Shown here: piece by piece, positions 36,145 to 45,435 of the stretch
Position numbering within the stretch: position 1 is the first letter of the stretch
How the letters are laid out: each line of letters opens with the position of its first letter
NCBI RefSeq assembly: GCF_965228935.1
Contig: NZ_OZ245846.1
Span: 1,922,001 to 1,986,000, forward strand
From: Ulvibacterium sp965228935
Lineage (GTDB): Bacteria; Bacteroidota; Bacteroidia; Flavobacteriales; Flavobacteriaceae
Direction of reading: 5' to 3'
DNA: 64,000 nucleotides
Position numbers and translations under genes: made by a program
Notes under the pieces: generated by a model
The model's input: only the letters and a program-made list of their open reading frames with translations
What the model was told of the DNA's origin: nothing
Databases searched by the model: none

Positions 36145-36834
36145 TTATTTAATGCTATACTTAAATATCCAACCCAATATTTTTACGCCCGCAAATATAC
36201 TACCTTTTACGGTACCTGACACTTTGGAAATTCCAATTCTTTTCTTGTAACGTACTGGTACTTCGATATATGTCAACTTCTTTTTTAACGCCTTTAGCTG
36301 CATTTCCACTGTCCAGCCGTAGGTCTTGTCCTCCATCTCCAGTGTTAATAACTTATCATACTTTATAGCCCTAAACGGCCCAAGATCCGTAAATGTTGCC
36401 CTAAAGAGTAATTTCATTAAAAAGGTGGCCAGCCAATTACCGAAAACTTGTTGTGGCGTCATGCTTCCCTCTTCCCTAAGTCGTTTTACCCGCGCACCTA
36501 TTACAAAATCGATATTTTTTTCTAAAATAGGGGCGACTACCTTATCCAGCTCCTCTGGATAATCGGAATAGTCTCCGTCGATAAATACGATGATGTCCGG
36601 TGGTTTGGATTGTTTGGCCACATAATCCATTCCGCATAGACAGGCATAACCATAACCTTTTCGGTTTTCGGACAAGACGATGGCACCTGCTTTTTTTGCA
36701 TTTTTAATGGTGTCGTCCGTAGAATTGTTGCTGACTACTATGATTTCCGATACGGTATCCGGAATTTCTTCAATTACTTTAGCAATGGAATCGGCCTCGT
36801 TAAAGGCGGGGATGATAACCTTAATATCCGTCAT
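36145..36834 (-). CDS. GT2 glycosyltransferase, dolichyl/undecaprenyl-phosphate sugar synthase type
   Basis: 229 residues, soluble GT2 fold with IIPAFNEADSIAKVI, VVSNNSTDDT, FIDGDYSDYPEELDKV and GWTVEMQLKALKKKLTY, as in DPM1-like polyprenyl-phosphate mannose or glucose synthases. Such enzymes make the lipid-linked sugar used by GT-C transferases such as the protein at 29656-31032. Ends with a short hydrophobic tail (GVKILGWIFKYSIK) that may tether it to the membrane. It shares one base with the MORN-repeat gene upstream. Confidence 0.85.
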   Translation of the reverse strand: MTDIKVIIPAFNEADSIAKVIEEIPDTVSEIIVVSNNSTDDTIKNAKKAGAIVLSENRKGYGYACLCGMDYVAKQSKPPDIIVFIDGDYSDYPEELDKVVAPILEKNIDFVIGARVKRLREEGSMTPQQVFGNWLATFLMKLLFRATFTDLGPFRAIKYDKLLTLEMEDKTYGWTVEMQLKALKKKLTYIEVPVRYKKRIGISKVSGTVKGSIFAGVKILGWIFKYSIK

Positions 36835-37319
36835 TAGCGTAGATCGGAAAGTTTGTTTTCGCGATTAAAACTACTAAAATCGAACCATTCTTTAATTTTT
36901 TCACCGTTTTTATACTTTTCCGCTGAGGTCAATTTCTCGTTTTTGTACTTGAGGCAATACCCATTTTTTCTCCCGTTGCTCAACTGGCATTTATGGTTTA
37001 TTTTTCCTTTTACGTCATAAAATAACCACCAACCGGTCTTCTTTCCATTCTTATAATGGCCCTCCTTTGTTCTGATATTATCTTTACTGTAGAAATACCA
37101 ATATTTTTCCTTTGTATCATTTTTATAATGCCCTTCTTCGGATAACTTTCCGTTGGCATGGTAAAACTTCCAGTACCCCCTTTTTTTGTCGTTCTCCAAC
37201 CAGCCTTCTGATTTTAGTTCTCCGGATTCATAATATTCCTTATGATATCGGGCGGTTTTTTCCAGGGGAGTTCCATATATCAAAAAAATGGAACTTAAAA
37301 TAAGGAGCTTGGTAAACAT
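36834..37319 (-). CDS. MORN-repeat protein (YwqK-like), secreted
   Basis: 161 residues with a signal peptide (MFTKLLILSSIFLIYG). At least five MORN-like repeats of about 23 residues follow, for example YYESGELKSEGWLEND, FYHANGKLSEEGHYKND and FYDVKGKINHKCQLSNG. Such repeats often occur in exported Bacteroidota proteins of unknown role and are commonly misnamed antitoxins; nothing toxin-like lies nearby. Start and end are tightly packed with the neighbouring genes. Confidence 0.8.
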   Translation of the reverse strand: MFTKLLILSSIFLIYGTPLEKTARYHKEYYESGELKSEGWLENDKKRGYWKFYHANGKLSEEGHYKNDTKEKYWYFYSKDNIRTKEGHYKNGKKTGWWLFYDVKGKINHKCQLSNGRKNGYCLKYKNEKLTSAEKYKNGEKIKEWFDFSSFNRENKLSDLR

Positions 37320-37326
37320 GATGCCT

Positions 37327-38910
37327 TTACTTTTGATTGACCAAATCCATCAAATCCACATCGTTCCCCAGTAAAACCTCAGTGGGGTTGATACGGCCCT
37401 TCTGTAGTCCGTTTTCCAGCTTTAACACACCCCTGGGACATACTGCGGAGCAAATACCACAGCCTACACAACTGGAGCGTACAATGTTCTCTCCTTTTTG
37501 GGCATAGGCACGGACATCAATGCCCATTTCGCAATAGGTAGAGCAATTGCCACAGGAGATGCATTGTCCCCCATTGGTGGTTATCCTAAACCTGGAGAAC
37601 AATCTTTGCTGAAAGCCCAAAATTGCCGCCATAGGACAACCGAAACGGCACCATACCCGGTTTCCAAAAATGGGGTAGAACCCGGTACCAATAACTCCGG
37701 AAAAGATACTTCCTATCAAAAAAGCATAGGTTTTACGAAGGGTTTCGGACTTGAAAAGAAAGATATTTCCATCTCCGCTAAAAAAATGAAGTCCGATCAA
37801 TGCCATTATGATAACAAAATAACCGATGGCTCCATATTTGGCATCTTTTTGTAATTGTTCCCGTTTAAAGAGCATCACCCATACAAAGACTGCTGTCAAT
37901 ATCAATGCCACCCCTCCCAAGAAAACACTTTTGGTCAACCAATATTTACTAGTATCATTCCCCAGATAGGAATAGATGACTGCAGTGGTCATTAGGGTCA
38001 CAAAAACGACAACACTGTGTACCACCCAACGCTCTACTTTCCAGGCCATTTTGGACTTATCGCTTAAATGCCGAAAGGAATCTCCGGCAGTCTCCGCCAA
38101 TCCACCACAACCGCATACCCAAGAGCAGTACCAACGCTTTCCGTATTTAAAGGTCAAAATGGGAGAAATCACAAAAATGGAAAGTATCCCGAAAATAAGC
38201 ATGGCCATACCAATGTCCCCGGAATCTATAAAGCCGTTTATACGGTACCGCTCAAAGTTATAATAGTTGAGTGGCCACATGTTCTTTAGGTCATAATATG
38301 GAATCTTCCCATTGAGCCTTGCCATGATCTCTGGAATGATAAAGGCAAAAGCAGTTTGAAAGAACATAACACTTACCGTTCTGATTATTTCGTAACGATT
38401 GTGACGGTATTTCCAGATGAATTTAATACCGAAAGCCAAAATGGCTACCGTGTAAAGTGTTCCGTAAACGAACCATTGACTGGCCGGGTTACCACTCAAC
38501 AGTTTACTTAAAGGGTCAAACAAGGCGATGACCCCGGTGTTTTCCCCATCCTTTACCAGCCCTAGGTATTGGGGATAAAAATAAAGGACTATGTAAAAGC
38601 CCGTTAGGGAAATTCCGGCTATCCAGCCCCAAAGCCCCCTACTTGAGACCGATTTAAACCATACGCCATCATTTTTAATGCCTTTGAGCTTATTGGCATA
38701 CGCCGCCTGGGAAAACCAAAACACCCCAATAAAAATTGCGGACAGGGATATGGTCAACCATAATCCTTTATTTGGAAAATCTATATTGAATAGGGTAAGT
38801 ACAAGAATGCCCAATCCGGACATTCCCAAAAGAGTAGCCAATTTTTGGCCCCTGTTCAGTGCCTCGGGCGGTTGTCCCGTGAGGGCCATACTTTTATCGT
38901 AAGTGCTCAT
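37327..38910 (-). CDS. NapH/NosR-like membrane 4Fe-4S protein
   Basis: 527 residues with about ten hydrophobic helices. Cys motifs CSWVCGCGG and WCRFGCPMA lie in loops, followed near the C-terminus by two ferredoxin-type sites: CISCGNCSTYC(EMG) and CVGCGICSAVCPRG. The layout matches membrane electron-transfer proteins of the NapH/NosR/CcoG class, which pass quinol electrons to periplasmic or cofactor-maturation partners. Neither a nos nor nap gene is nearby; the FAD oxidoreductase 74 bases upstream is the likely partner. Substrate unknown. Confidence 0.82.
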   Translation of the reverse strand: MSTYDKSMALTGQPPEALNRGQKLATLLGMSGLGILVLTLFNIDFPNKGLWLTISLSAIFIGVFWFSQAAYANKLKGIKNDGVWFKSVSSRGLWGWIAGISLTGFYIVLYFYPQYLGLVKDGENTGVIALFDPLSKLLSGNPASQWFVYGTLYTVAILAFGIKFIWKYRHNRYEIIRTVSVMFFQTAFAFIIPEIMARLNGKIPYYDLKNMWPLNYYNFERYRINGFIDSGDIGMAMLIFGILSIFVISPILTFKYGKRWYCSWVCGCGGLAETAGDSFRHLSDKSKMAWKVERWVVHSVVVFVTLMTTAVIYSYLGNDTSKYWLTKSVFLGGVALILTAVFVWVMLFKREQLQKDAKYGAIGYFVIIMALIGLHFFSGDGNIFLFKSETLRKTYAFLIGSIFSGVIGTGFYPIFGNRVWCRFGCPMAAILGFQQRLFSRFRITTNGGQCISCGNCSTYCEMGIDVRAYAQKGENIVRSSCVGCGICSAVCPRGVLKLENGLQKGRINPTEVLLGNDVDLMDLVNQK

Positions 38911-38984
38911 ATGTTGTTACTAATTTATGGTTGGCAATTTTTGAAAAGGATTGGCTTAACTGGCCAATCGTTCATCAAAAACAA

Positions 38985-40331
38985 TCAACCCATCGCGAAT
39001 ATTCGTTTTAAACTTTTCTTTTTTGATGCTATTGATTTTCCAAAATCCGAATTGAACTTGGACGTTATTTCCTGTTCATAGTGGGCATAAAATTCAGGGT
39101 CAAAATTGGCATCGGCTAAATGTTCTATCACGTAATCCACGTTACGTTTTTCGGTGAGCCATCTATCAAAAATCTCATGCCGTAGGCGAATCCCGAAGGT
39201 ATTGATGCCCAAAAAAAGTCCGGTTTCCTTATGAAAGGCAATAGTGATGCAAATTTTCTCCTGGGGATGTCTCCAATGAAAATGCTGTTCATATTCTTTC
39301 ATTCCCCGTTCACTAAATACCCAACCATAAGTCTGATATTCAATGTCCAGAAATTTAGCGGAATTGAACCAATGTCCGGGACTGTACTGCGTTTTGTTGC
39401 CACAAATGGTCTGGGCCACGGTTTCCCCCATCATCCGTCCCGTATACCAAACGGCCTCTATAGGTCTCCGGTTCCCAATGGCCTCATGCTGTTCGGCACA
39501 ATCCCCGATGGCGTAGATATCCGGGATATTGGTCTCCAAATGGCGATTGACCTTTACACCCCTGCCCAATTCAATTCCGGAATCCCTTAAAAAATCGATA
39601 TTGGGGGATACCCCCGCAGTGAGTCCTACCAAATTACATTCTATGGTATTTCCCTTGTCCGTGGTAACGGCCCGGGCATGCCCATTTTCGTCCGCCAGTA
39701 TCTCGACCAGGTTGGTCTCCAAACGCAGATCAATATGATGTTCCGCTATATGTTCATTGAGCATTTGGGATTCCCCTTCCGGAAGCACCCCGTTCCAAAA
39801 ACTGGTTTCCCTAACCAGAAAAGTAACGGGAATATCCCGTGAGCGAAGCATTTCGGCCAATTCAATTCCGATTAGGCCCCCACCAACGATTACGGCGCGT
39901 TTGCAAACCTCCTTATTCGGTGCGCTCACTTCCAACGCATCCAAATCTTGTTTGGAATACAGTCCTTGGACGCCTTTTAAGTCCTGCCCCGGCCAGCCAA
40001 ATTTATTGGGCTTGGATCCTGTGGCGATGATAAGTTTGTCATAAGCGATGTTCCCTCCATTTTCTAGTATAAGGTTCTTGCTTGCATGATCTACCTTTTC
40101 TACATAACCTTTTACCAGATGTATCCGATTCTTCTCCCAAAACCAATTTTCATAGGGTTGGGTATGCTCAAACTTCATATGGCCCATATATACATACATG
40201 AGCGCGGTGCGTGAAAAGAAATAATCCGTTTCCGTAGAAACTATGGTGATTTTTTTATCCGAGTTTTTTCGAATATGCCTTGCAGCTGTAACACCGGAGA
40301 TTCCGTTGCCAATAATTACAATATGCTCCAT
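38985..40331 (-). CDS. FAD-dependent pyridine-nucleotide oxidoreductase
   Basis: 448 residues. Two dinucleotide folds: IVIIGNGISGVTAARHI (FAD) and AVIVGGGLIGIELAEML (NAD(P)H); the IYAIGDCAE motif closes the FAD site. The core resembles nitrite-reductase-type, rubredoxin or ferredoxin reductases and has no redox-active CxxxxC pair. A C-terminal extension of about 130 residues (from about 315) is less typical. Neighbouring membrane 4Fe-4S protein suggests NAD(P)H-driven electron transfer into that complex; this is inferred from adjacency. Confidence 0.85.
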   Translation of the reverse strand: MEHIVIIGNGISGVTAARHIRKNSDKKITIVSTETDYFFSRTALMYVYMGHMKFEHTQPYENWFWEKNRIHLVKGYVEKVDHASKNLILENGGNIAYDKLIIATGSKPNKFGWPGQDLKGVQGLYSKQDLDALEVSAPNKEVCKRAVIVGGGLIGIELAEMLRSRDIPVTFLVRETSFWNGVLPEGESQMLNEHIAEHHIDLRLETNLVEILADENGHARAVTTDKGNTIECNLVGLTAGVSPNIDFLRDSGIELGRGVKVNRHLETNIPDIYAIGDCAEQHEAIGNRRPIEAVWYTGRMMGETVAQTICGNKTQYSPGHWFNSAKFLDIEYQTYGWVFSERGMKEYEQHFHWRHPQEKICITIAFHKETGLFLGINTFGIRLRHEIFDRWLTEKRNVDYVIEHLADANFDPEFYAHYEQEITSKFNSDFGKSIASKKKSLKRIFAMG

Positions 40332-40567
40332 AGGATTGTATTGGATTTGCGAGTTAGGTCGTTTCTAAAAATAATAACTTAATCGGTAGTATTAATTTAG
40401 AAAGAGTTTAAATACGAATCCCATTTGTAAGGATAGGATGGCCATTCCGAACGTACAAGCCTTTGTGATTCAAATCCTTAAATAAATCATAAAATTTAAT
40501 GTTCTTTGTAGGGATGTTAAAAACGCACCGACCTAAGCGCCAACATTACATTAACAAAATTAATCCT

Positions 40568-41284
40568 ATGAAACGCTCCATCTTAACATTGATTTTTACA
40601 TTTTCAGCAGTTGTGGCCCAGGCCCAGGCCGGCACAGCTTTTTTTTCCGAGGCCGATGTATTTTTCAAGGAATATGTACGGAATGGAAGAGTAGATTATA
40701 AAGCACTTAAAAAAGACCCTTCACAACTTGACTCCTTAATAAAAATGGCCGAAGGGATTTCCATTTCCAAGGACCAGTCCGATATTTATCAGGCCTTTTG
40801 GATCAATGGATACAATTTGCACGTCATTAAAGGTATTGTTGAAAATTATCCACTGAAATCGCCTTTGGATATTCCCGGTTTTTTTGATAAAACCGAACGC
40901 AACATAGGAGGTAAGAGTATTACGCTGAATGATATGGAGAACAAACTATTACGAGGCAACTTTCCCTCGGAGCCGCGTTTTCACTTCGTCCTGGTATGTG
41001 CCGGCTTGGGGTGTCCTCCCATCATTAATGAGGCGTATTCGCCTTCGAAGTTGGACACCCAATTGGAGCAACAGACCAAGAAAGCTTTGAACGATCCCAA
41101 TTTTATTAGGATAAACAAGAATAGGGTCAAGGTATCCCAGATTTTTGAATGGTATAAGGGAGACTTTACCCAAAATGGACAAAAGCTTTCGGATTTCATC
41201 AATATCTATCGGATGGAAAAGCTGCCGGAGAAGGTAAAAATATCCTACTATCCCTATGATTGGACATTGAACGAAATTCAATAA
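40568..41284 (+). CDS. DUF547 domain protein, secreted
   Basis: 238 residues from ATG 40568, which begins a clear signal peptide (MKRSILTLIFTFSAVVAQAQ); the longer frame from 40499 lacks one at its start. DUF547 features are the FWINGYNLHVIKGI segment, ENKLLRGNF, and FHFVLVCAGLGCPPI with conserved Cys. The family is widespread in marine Bacteroidota, with unknown function, perhaps a papain-like fold. First of a run of envelope genes on the plus strand. Confidence 0.85.
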   Translation: MKRSILTLIFTFSAVVAQAQAGTAFFSEADVFFKEYVRNGRVDYKALKKDPSQLDSLIKMAEGISISKDQSDIYQAFWINGYNLHVIKGIVENYPLKSPLDIPGFFDKTERNIGGKSITLNDMENKLLRGNFPSEPRFHFVLVCAGLGCPPIINEAYSPSKLDTQLEQQTKKALNDPNFIRINKNRVKVSQIFEWYKGDFTQNGQKLSDFINIYRMEKLPEKVKISYYPYDWTLNEIQ

Positions 41285-41368
41285 ATACTATCCATCAATT
41301 TATAGATGTAAACAAGCGGATAACGATCCGCCCATAAATAACTATTCCATAAATTAAAGACAATTGTT

Positions 41369-42241
41369 ATGAAATCAATTAAAAAATATGTTTTCCTATT
41401 CGCATCGGCCACCATCTCCTTGGCGACATTTGCCCAGGACGATCCACCGCAACAGAGCAATATTCAGCAATATACCCCTTCAAAATTGATAGGCAAGGGA
41501 CAATGGGACCTTAAGTGGTTCAATAATCTCTATACAGAGACAGAAGATACATTTACAGGGGACATCCCCAGAAATACTTTCTTTACCTCTACCTTGGAAG
41601 TGTATACCGGTGTTGGTCAGAATAAAAGATGGAATGTTGGGGCCATATTTGAATTCCGTTCCAATGTTGTTGGAGGCCGGGGGGCTTTGGAAGTCTTTCA
41701 ATTTGACGGGGAGGAAGGTTCGGCACGTTCCGGGTTTACCTCCATCGCCCCCTCGGTAAAATTCGTGCCTATAGCTTCGGTCAGTAATTTCAGTATCCAA
41801 AGCTCTTTTTTCATTCCCTTGGTGGACAATGAAGTGGAAAATGGGGTGTTCTTGGACCAAAATGGATTCATATGGCAAAACCGCTTGTTTTATGACCATA
41901 CCTTTCCCGGAGACAAATGGCAGATTTTTTCCGAGATTAATTCCGAACTCAACTTTGGTGATGCCGATAAAAGTTTTGCCAATAATAGCCTAAGGCTTAC
42001 CCCTGGCGTTTTCCTGAGTTATTTTCCAAGCAGTAAATTTACGGTTCTTGTTTTGGCCCAGCACTCGCAGTTGTTGAATTTGGGGAGTGATTTTTCGCAG
42101 GACTTTACGGCTTTGGGTGGTGGTGCCAAATACCAATTGACCAAAGAATTGAACGTTGAATTCTTGTACACCAACTTTGTCAGGGGTTCGGATACGGGTC
42201 TGGGAGAGACTTTTAACATAGGATTACGGGCTATTTTCTAA
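41369..42241 (+). CDS. Putative outer-membrane beta-barrel protein
   Basis: 290 residues with a signal peptide ending ATFAQDD. The mature part is rich in alternating hydrophobic beta-strands with aromatic girdles (WDLKWFNNLY, KYQLTKELNVEFLYTNF) and ends in Phe (GLRAIF), as expected for an outer-membrane barrel. No transport or enzymatic motif. It follows the DUF547 gene by 84 bases. I recognise it only as a class of uncharacterised flavobacterial barrel proteins. Confidence 0.7.
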   Translation: MKSIKKYVFLFASATISLATFAQDDPPQQSNIQQYTPSKLIGKGQWDLKWFNNLYTETEDTFTGDIPRNTFFTSTLEVYTGVGQNKRWNVGAIFEFRSNVVGGRGALEVFQFDGEEGSARSGFTSIAPSVKFVPIASVSNFSIQSSFFIPLVDNEVENGVFLDQNGFIWQNRLFYDHTFPGDKWQIFSEINSELNFGDADKSFANNSLRLTPGVFLSYFPSSKFTVLVLAQHSQLLNLGSDFSQDFTALGGGAKYQLTKELNVEFLYTNFVRGSDTGLGETFNIGLRAIF

Positions 42242-42291
42242 GCACCATTCCCGTAAATGCCTTATTTTAGAGGTCTTATTGCCATCTTTTG

Positions 42292-43293
42292 ATGAAAAAG
42301 TTAGGACTTCTTTTTTTATGCCTTCTCCAGTTTTCCTGTTCGAGCCAGATCAAGAAAAAAATAAATGGGGTAAGTTTTGTGGCCTCTAGGGAAGAGGTGG
42401 CCCAAGAACATGTGGAAGAAGTACTAAAGGTTCATGCCAATCATGCTGCTGTTATGCCATTTGCGTTTACTCGTAATATACATTCGCCCGAAGTGATTTT
42501 TGATACGGATCGGCAATGGTACGGAGAGACAAAGCTGGGAGCCAAACAATATATCGGGTTGTTGAAAAAGAATGGGGTAAGGATAATGCTCAAGCCTCAA
42601 ATCTGGATTTGGCGTGGGGAGTATACCGGTACTTTGCAGATGAAATCCGAGGAAGATTGGAAAACATTGGAGGCGTCCTATAAAAAATTTATCCTTAGCT
42701 ATGCCAAGTTGGCCGAGGAGACCCAAGTATCCATTTTTTGTATTGGAACGGAGTTGGAGCAATTCGTAAAAAATCGGCCGGAGTATTGGAAAAGGCTGAT
42801 AGGCGAAATCAGAAAGGAATATTCCGGAAAACTCACCTACGCCGCCAATTGGGATGAATATCCAAGAGTCCCTTTTTGGGAGCAATTGGATTACATAGGT
42901 ATTGATGCCTATTTTCCGCTTTCAGAAGAAAAATCCCCTACCATTGAACAGTTGAAAAAGGGGTGGCAAAAGTGGAAAACAGCCATCTCAACGCTAGCGG
43001 ATCAAAAGCAAAAACCTGTTTTGTTTACGGAGTATGGATATCGTAGTATGGACTATACGGCCAAAAAACCTTGGTTGGTGGACCATAATGAGGAAAAGGT
43101 CAACTTGCAGGCCCAGGTAAATGCTACCAAGGCCATTTTTGAGGAGTTTTGGGACGAGGATTGGTTTGCCGGGGGTTATGTATGGAAATGGTTCATTAGG
43201 CACAAGGAAGTGGGTGGAGGTAAGGACAACCGCTTTACGCCACAGAACAAGCCGGCTCAGGACATCATCAGTGCCCATTATAAAATGTATTGA
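42292..43293 (+). CDS. GH113-type glycoside hydrolase, lipoprotein (second copy)
   Basis: 333 residues from ATG 42292, with lipobox LLQFSC. TTG 42289 is also in frame but adds one residue only. GTELEQF bears the predicted acid/base Glu and FTEYGYRS the nucleophile, with AANWDEY, LDYIGIDAYFPL and GGYVWKWF around them. It is a diverged paralog of the lipoprotein at 12108-13253, sharing these motifs. Retaining endo-activity on beta-mannan or related glycans is inferred from the family. Its stop overlaps the earliest possible start of the next gene. Confidence 0.85.
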   Translation: MKKLGLLFLCLLQFSCSSQIKKKINGVSFVASREEVAQEHVEEVLKVHANHAAVMPFAFTRNIHSPEVIFDTDRQWYGETKLGAKQYIGLLKKNGVRIMLKPQIWIWRGEYTGTLQMKSEEDWKTLEASYKKFILSYAKLAEETQVSIFCIGTELEQFVKNRPEYWKRLIGEIRKEYSGKLTYAANWDEYPRVPFWEQLDYIGIDAYFPLSEEKSPTIEQLKKGWQKWKTAISTLADQKQKPVLFTEYGYRSMDYTAKKPWLVDHNEEKVNLQAQVNATKAIFEEFWDEDWFAGGYVWKWFIRHKEVGGGKDNRFTPQNKPAQDIISAHYKMY

Positions 43294-43295
43294 TT

Positions 43296-44027
43296 TTGAA
43301 AGCGTTCCCCATTTTATTTGTGTTGCTATTATACGGTTGTTCCGTAGATCAGGAGGTATTCAATGGAACCCTAAGGGCCGCTGTGAGGGATCGGGAAATT
43401 GTTTTGGATAATGTGATCGCCTGTGCCGCCAGTAGCCAAAATGACGATTTGACCCATGTATTTCTATATCCCAGACCAGGCGCCACGGATATTCGGTATT
43501 TTGAAACTACCTCTTTAGGGGCGGATAAAAATAATTTTGCTGAATATGAAGAAGTCCGGGCAAGTCCAAAAGACGTGTTCAACGGGTATTTAAAACGAAT
43601 AGATGCCCAGGTAGAAGAAGGTAAATGGGTCATTGTTTCCTTCGAGGAAGATGGAAGGATGCATCTTTGCAATCCCATTCGAATCAAAAGTGTTTCCCGA
43701 CCCACCGAGTATTTGCCGGGAAATGTACAGATAGAGGATTTGGATTCGGTAACACCAAGATTTTCATGGACGGACGGTAGCTATGATGATACGATTATTT
43801 ATTTTCAAGTAGTTTCTACCGAAAATAATGATCTCTTGTCCGGTACCTATACCCAAGAAAAAATATTTCGCTATTACGATAAGGAAAATGTAACTTTGAA
43901 CATCACCCGGAGCGACCCCCCGGATCTAATTATGGGCGATTCGTATGGATTTACCTTAATGGGGGTTAGCGAGGATAATTGGGTAAATCTCTTTTCCGAG
44001 GTGTCCTTTATGATACAGGAAAATTAA
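43296..44027 (+). CDS. Lipoprotein of unknown function
   Basis: 243 residues. No ATG is available near the signal peptide, so the start is TTG 43296 (KAFPILFVLLLYGC) or TTG 43290. The lipobox LLYGC is clear. The remainder looks beta-rich without known motifs, with paired Cys (IACAASS and HLCNPI). It lies two bases after the GH113 gene and 12 before the BamA-like gene, so it belongs to the same operon. I do not recognise the family. Confidence 0.7.
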   Translation: MKAFPILFVLLLYGCSVDQEVFNGTLRAAVRDREIVLDNVIACAASSQNDDLTHVFLYPRPGATDIRYFETTSLGADKNNFAEYEEVRASPKDVFNGYLKRIDAQVEEGKWVIVSFEEDGRMHLCNPIRIKSVSRPTEYLPGNVQIEDLDSVTPRFSWTDGSYDDTIIYFQVVSTENNDLLSGTYTQEKIFRYYDKENVTLNITRSDPPDLIMGDSYGFTLMGVSEDNWVNLFSEVSFMIQEN

Positions 44028-44039
44028 AAGCGACCTTTT

Positions 44040-45302
44040 ATGAGACTACTCGGTGCGATCTGCTTTTTTCTTCTTGGACTACATGCTTTTTCGCAGACCA
44101 CCATAGTAAAAATAGAAATTCAAGGCACCAAAAAGACAAAACCCGCTTTTCTTAAAAAATTGCTCCAGATACAGGAGGGGCAGGAATTGGATTCCGTAGT
44201 CATCGAAAAGGACATACAACGCTTAAAAAGGTTACCCTCCGTTTCCCATGCCGATTTTGAAGTAATACTAGCCGAGAATAGCCAGTGCGACCTACGTTTT
44301 AATATTGTAGAGAATTTTACCCTTATCCCCTTTGCCAACTTTTATAGTACGGTAAACGACGAGTTGGCTTTTCGGTTGGGACTACAGGAGTTCAATCTTT
44401 TGGGGCGTAACATTACCTTGGGAGTCTTTTATCAACGGGATGTCTTTAATTCCTATGGAGTAAACCTTCGGGCACCCAATCTGTTCGGGAAACGTACAGG
44501 GGTTTCCCTGACCTATCAGGATTTTACCACGCGGGAACCGGTTTTTTTATCCGAGGGTACTGCGGATTATCGGTACAACAACAGGGCTTTTGAGGCTTTG
44601 CTCCTACACGAGTTTAATTTTAAGAACCGTATTGAAGTAGGAATGAATTTCTTTACGGAAGATTACAGTTATATTACGGGGGCCACGTCGTCCGATGTGC
44701 CACAAGAACTGGTCGTGGATAAATATTTATACAAGCTTATCTACAATTTTGATGCCCTACGCTACTACTATCAATACATAAGCGGATTTCGCAGTATACT
44801 TAACTTTCAATACGTTCGTAGCCAAGATCAGCGCCTGCCCGGGTTTTGGATCGGCTTCAATGACTTTATGTTCTTTAAGCGTGTGGGAAAGAGAGGTAAT
44901 TGGGCCAATAGGTTACGTTTGGGAATTTCCGATAATGTTGAAACTCCCTTTGCCCCTTTTGCCTTGGATAATAACCTGAATATTCGTGGTGTGGGGATCC
45001 TTATAGATCGCGGTACAGGAGCCATCGTATTGAATACGGAATTTAGGCATACCTTGGTAGAAAAGGATTGGTTTGTACTGCAGGGCAATGTTTTTGTGGA
45101 TAGTGGTTCCTGGCGTTTACCAGGAGGTAGTTTTTCCGACTTTATTGATTACGACAATGTTCGGGTTTATCCCGGAGTAGGGCTTCGATTTATCCATAAG
45201 CGTATTTTCAATGCTATTTTTAGGATTGATTATGGGTTCGGACTTATTACCAACGATTCTTCCAGTGGAGGCATTGTATTTGGAATTGGGCAGTATTTTT
45301 AA
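44040..45302 (+). CDS. BamA/TamA-like outer-membrane barrel with one POTRA domain
   Basis: 420 residues. Signal peptide (LLGLHAFSQ), a single POTRA-like domain (about 20-98, with VKIEIQGTKKTK and DIQRLKRLPSVSHADFEV), then a barrel that ends in GIGQYF with terminal Phe. The RGVG loop region (NIRGVGILIDRG) recalls the conserved RG motif of the Omp85 superfamily. True BamA has five POTRAs, so this is a smaller Omp85 relative that may insert or translocate a specific partner, perhaps the lipoprotein just upstream. That partner link is inferred. Confidence 0.78.
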   Translation: MRLLGAICFFLLGLHAFSQTTIVKIEIQGTKKTKPAFLKKLLQIQEGQELDSVVIEKDIQRLKRLPSVSHADFEVILAENSQCDLRFNIVENFTLIPFANFYSTVNDELAFRLGLQEFNLLGRNITLGVFYQRDVFNSYGVNLRAPNLFGKRTGVSLTYQDFTTREPVFLSEGTADYRYNNRAFEALLLHEFNFKNRIEVGMNFFTEDYSYITGATSSDVPQELVVDKYLYKLIYNFDALRYYYQYISGFRSILNFQYVRSQDQRLPGFWIGFNDFMFFKRVGKRGNWANRLRLGISDNVETPFAPFALDNNLNIRGVGILIDRGTGAIVLNTEFRHTLVEKDWFVLQGNVFVDSGSWRLPGGSFSDFIDYDNVRVYPGVGLRFIHKRIFNAIFRIDYGFGLITNDSSSGGIVFGIGQYF

Positions 45303-45435
45303 GTGGTACTATCAAGGGGATTCTTGATGGTTCGTTGTATGGAACCGCTGTTACTCAATTTCCGTTTCAAGATTTGATTTCATTCATTCTCGATTATGTC
45401 GCGATGATTCCATAAATCAGTAATTTGCTAAAAAT

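Noticed and set aside
37498..37854. Plus-strand ORF inside the 4Fe-4S gene
   Set aside because: It is antisense to conserved Cys motifs and has low-complexity composition; a shadow.
38925..38950. TTGGCAATTTTTGAAA as a second sigma-54 promoter
   Set aside because: The -12 element lacks TTGC at the correct spacing and it faces away from a gene start.
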